The position numbers and the translations under genes are program-made. DNA of 64,000 bases from Chryseobacterium gleum (GTDB lineage Bacteria; Bacteroidota; Bacteroidia; Flavobacteriales_D; Sanyastnellaceae), in the NCBI GenBank assembly GCA_945881835.1, contig CAMCVP010000003.1, forward strand, positions 62,001-126,000, given 5' to 3'. The notes under the pieces were generated by a model. That model was not told the origin of the DNA. It was given only the letters and a program-made list of their open reading frames with translations, and did no database searches. Of the stretch, positions 63,648 to 64,000 are shown one piece after another. Position 1 is the stretch's first letter. Every line of letters begins with the position of its first letter.

Positions 63648-63818
63648 GTTGTTTTTGTTTTCAAATTTCAATATTGAAAATCACTTGTCGAAATTGTACT
63701 TATTGGAAAAGCGCATAATTTTCTAAGGATTAATTTCCGATTGTTTGAAAAAACAAGAAAATAGAAGGCTCATAACAGGAATGAAGTTATGTCTAAAATT
63801 CTAATATGAATGAATCAA

Positions 63819-64000
63819 CTAGCGCGAAAGGACGATATGTCCGTAAATAATTTCGTCGTCGCCAAATTGAGATTTGTATAAAATCTTGTACGAATAGGCT
63901 CCATTGGGCGCATAATAATCGCCACTCCGAACATTTCCAGTCCAAAAAAAGTTTTGTTTGTTTCCTTCAAAAACAACATCACCCCAACGGTTGAAAATTG
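63819..64000 (-). CDS. T9SS type B (gliding-motility CHU_C) sorting domain, 3' end of a larger gene
   Basis: Not in the ORF track because only the last ~60 codons are inside the window; the frame is open to the right edge. The visible residues (IFNRWGDVVFEG...WTGNVRSGDYYAPNGAYSYKILYKS...IYGHIVLSR) are the C-terminus of the gliding-motility-associated type B sorting domain: the RWG, W.G, P.G.Y.Y and GHI/V.R landmarks are all there. The stop is TAG at 63819-63821. The rest of the protein, probably a large surface or adhesion protein, is outside the window. Confidence 0.85.
   Translation of the reverse strand, partial: IFNRWGDVVFEGNKQNFFWTGNVRSGDYYAPNGAYSYKILYKSQFGDDEIIYGHIVLSR

Overview
The window comes from a Bacteroidota chromosome, most likely a Flavobacteriales member (Crocinitomicaceae/Fluviicola-like; the family is inference). 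The evidence is: several secreted proteins with type IX secretion (T9SS) C-terminal sorting domains, bacillithiol synthase BshA, Bacteroidetes-type promoters (TTTG about 19 nt TAnnTTTG), a 67K-type SppA, and the rpsU-xerC-hpf-tRNA-tuf-tRNA-secE-nusG-rplKAJL-rpoBC superoperon. No prophage, insertion sequence, CRISPR array, rRNA or riboswitch was seen.

Layout. 1-6.6 kb: tail of a GH3/beta-lactamase fusion, bshA, a small membrane protein, then msrB and uvrA on the minus strand. 6.8-12 kb: an ECF sigma factor with a 36-aa ORF, a BtuF-like lipoprotein, an acyl-CoA carboxylase carboxyltransferase and a GT22-like glycosyltransferase. 12-24 kb: an 8.9-kb giant T9SS protein and an FG-GAP/UnbV surface protein. 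24-30 kb: housekeeping (SpoU methyltransferase, sppA, folK, deoxynucleoside kinase, sucD, mnmE). 30-34 kb: a toxin-antitoxin island with a two-gene hipBA (+) convergent with a three-gene hipBST (-) that carries a fourth gene. 34-46.5 kb: secreted and accessory genes (esterase, CrtA-like protein, photolyase-like protein, tcdA, cupin, fasciclin protein, two uncharacterised envelope proteins, MopE/PKD protein). 46.6-63 kb: transcription/translation superoperon followed upstream by rpsU, an acyl-CoA dehydrogenase, apt and an HhH protein. The right edge cuts a gliding-motility-type (T9SS type B) protein.

Most unusual signal. Four places carry tandem arrays of a short fixed linker (3-6 nt) followed by a tiny perfect or near-perfect hairpin (stem 2-5 bp, loop usually 3 nt). 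The stem sequence changes from unit to unit while pairing is kept. Two arrays lie in frame inside the glycosyltransferase, one lies in the BtuF-like lipoprotein, and one fills the gap between two convergent genes and provides the last codons and stop of the SpoU gene. I know of no named element with this architecture; Rickettsia palindromic elements are the nearest analogy.

The second item of note is the double Hip locus. HipBST has a SIS autophosphorylation-type motif, three copies of one palindromic operator around its promoter, and a downstream fourth gene. The third is a set of genes whose -7 promoter box ends exactly 4 nt before the start codon, which predicts leaderless mRNAs.
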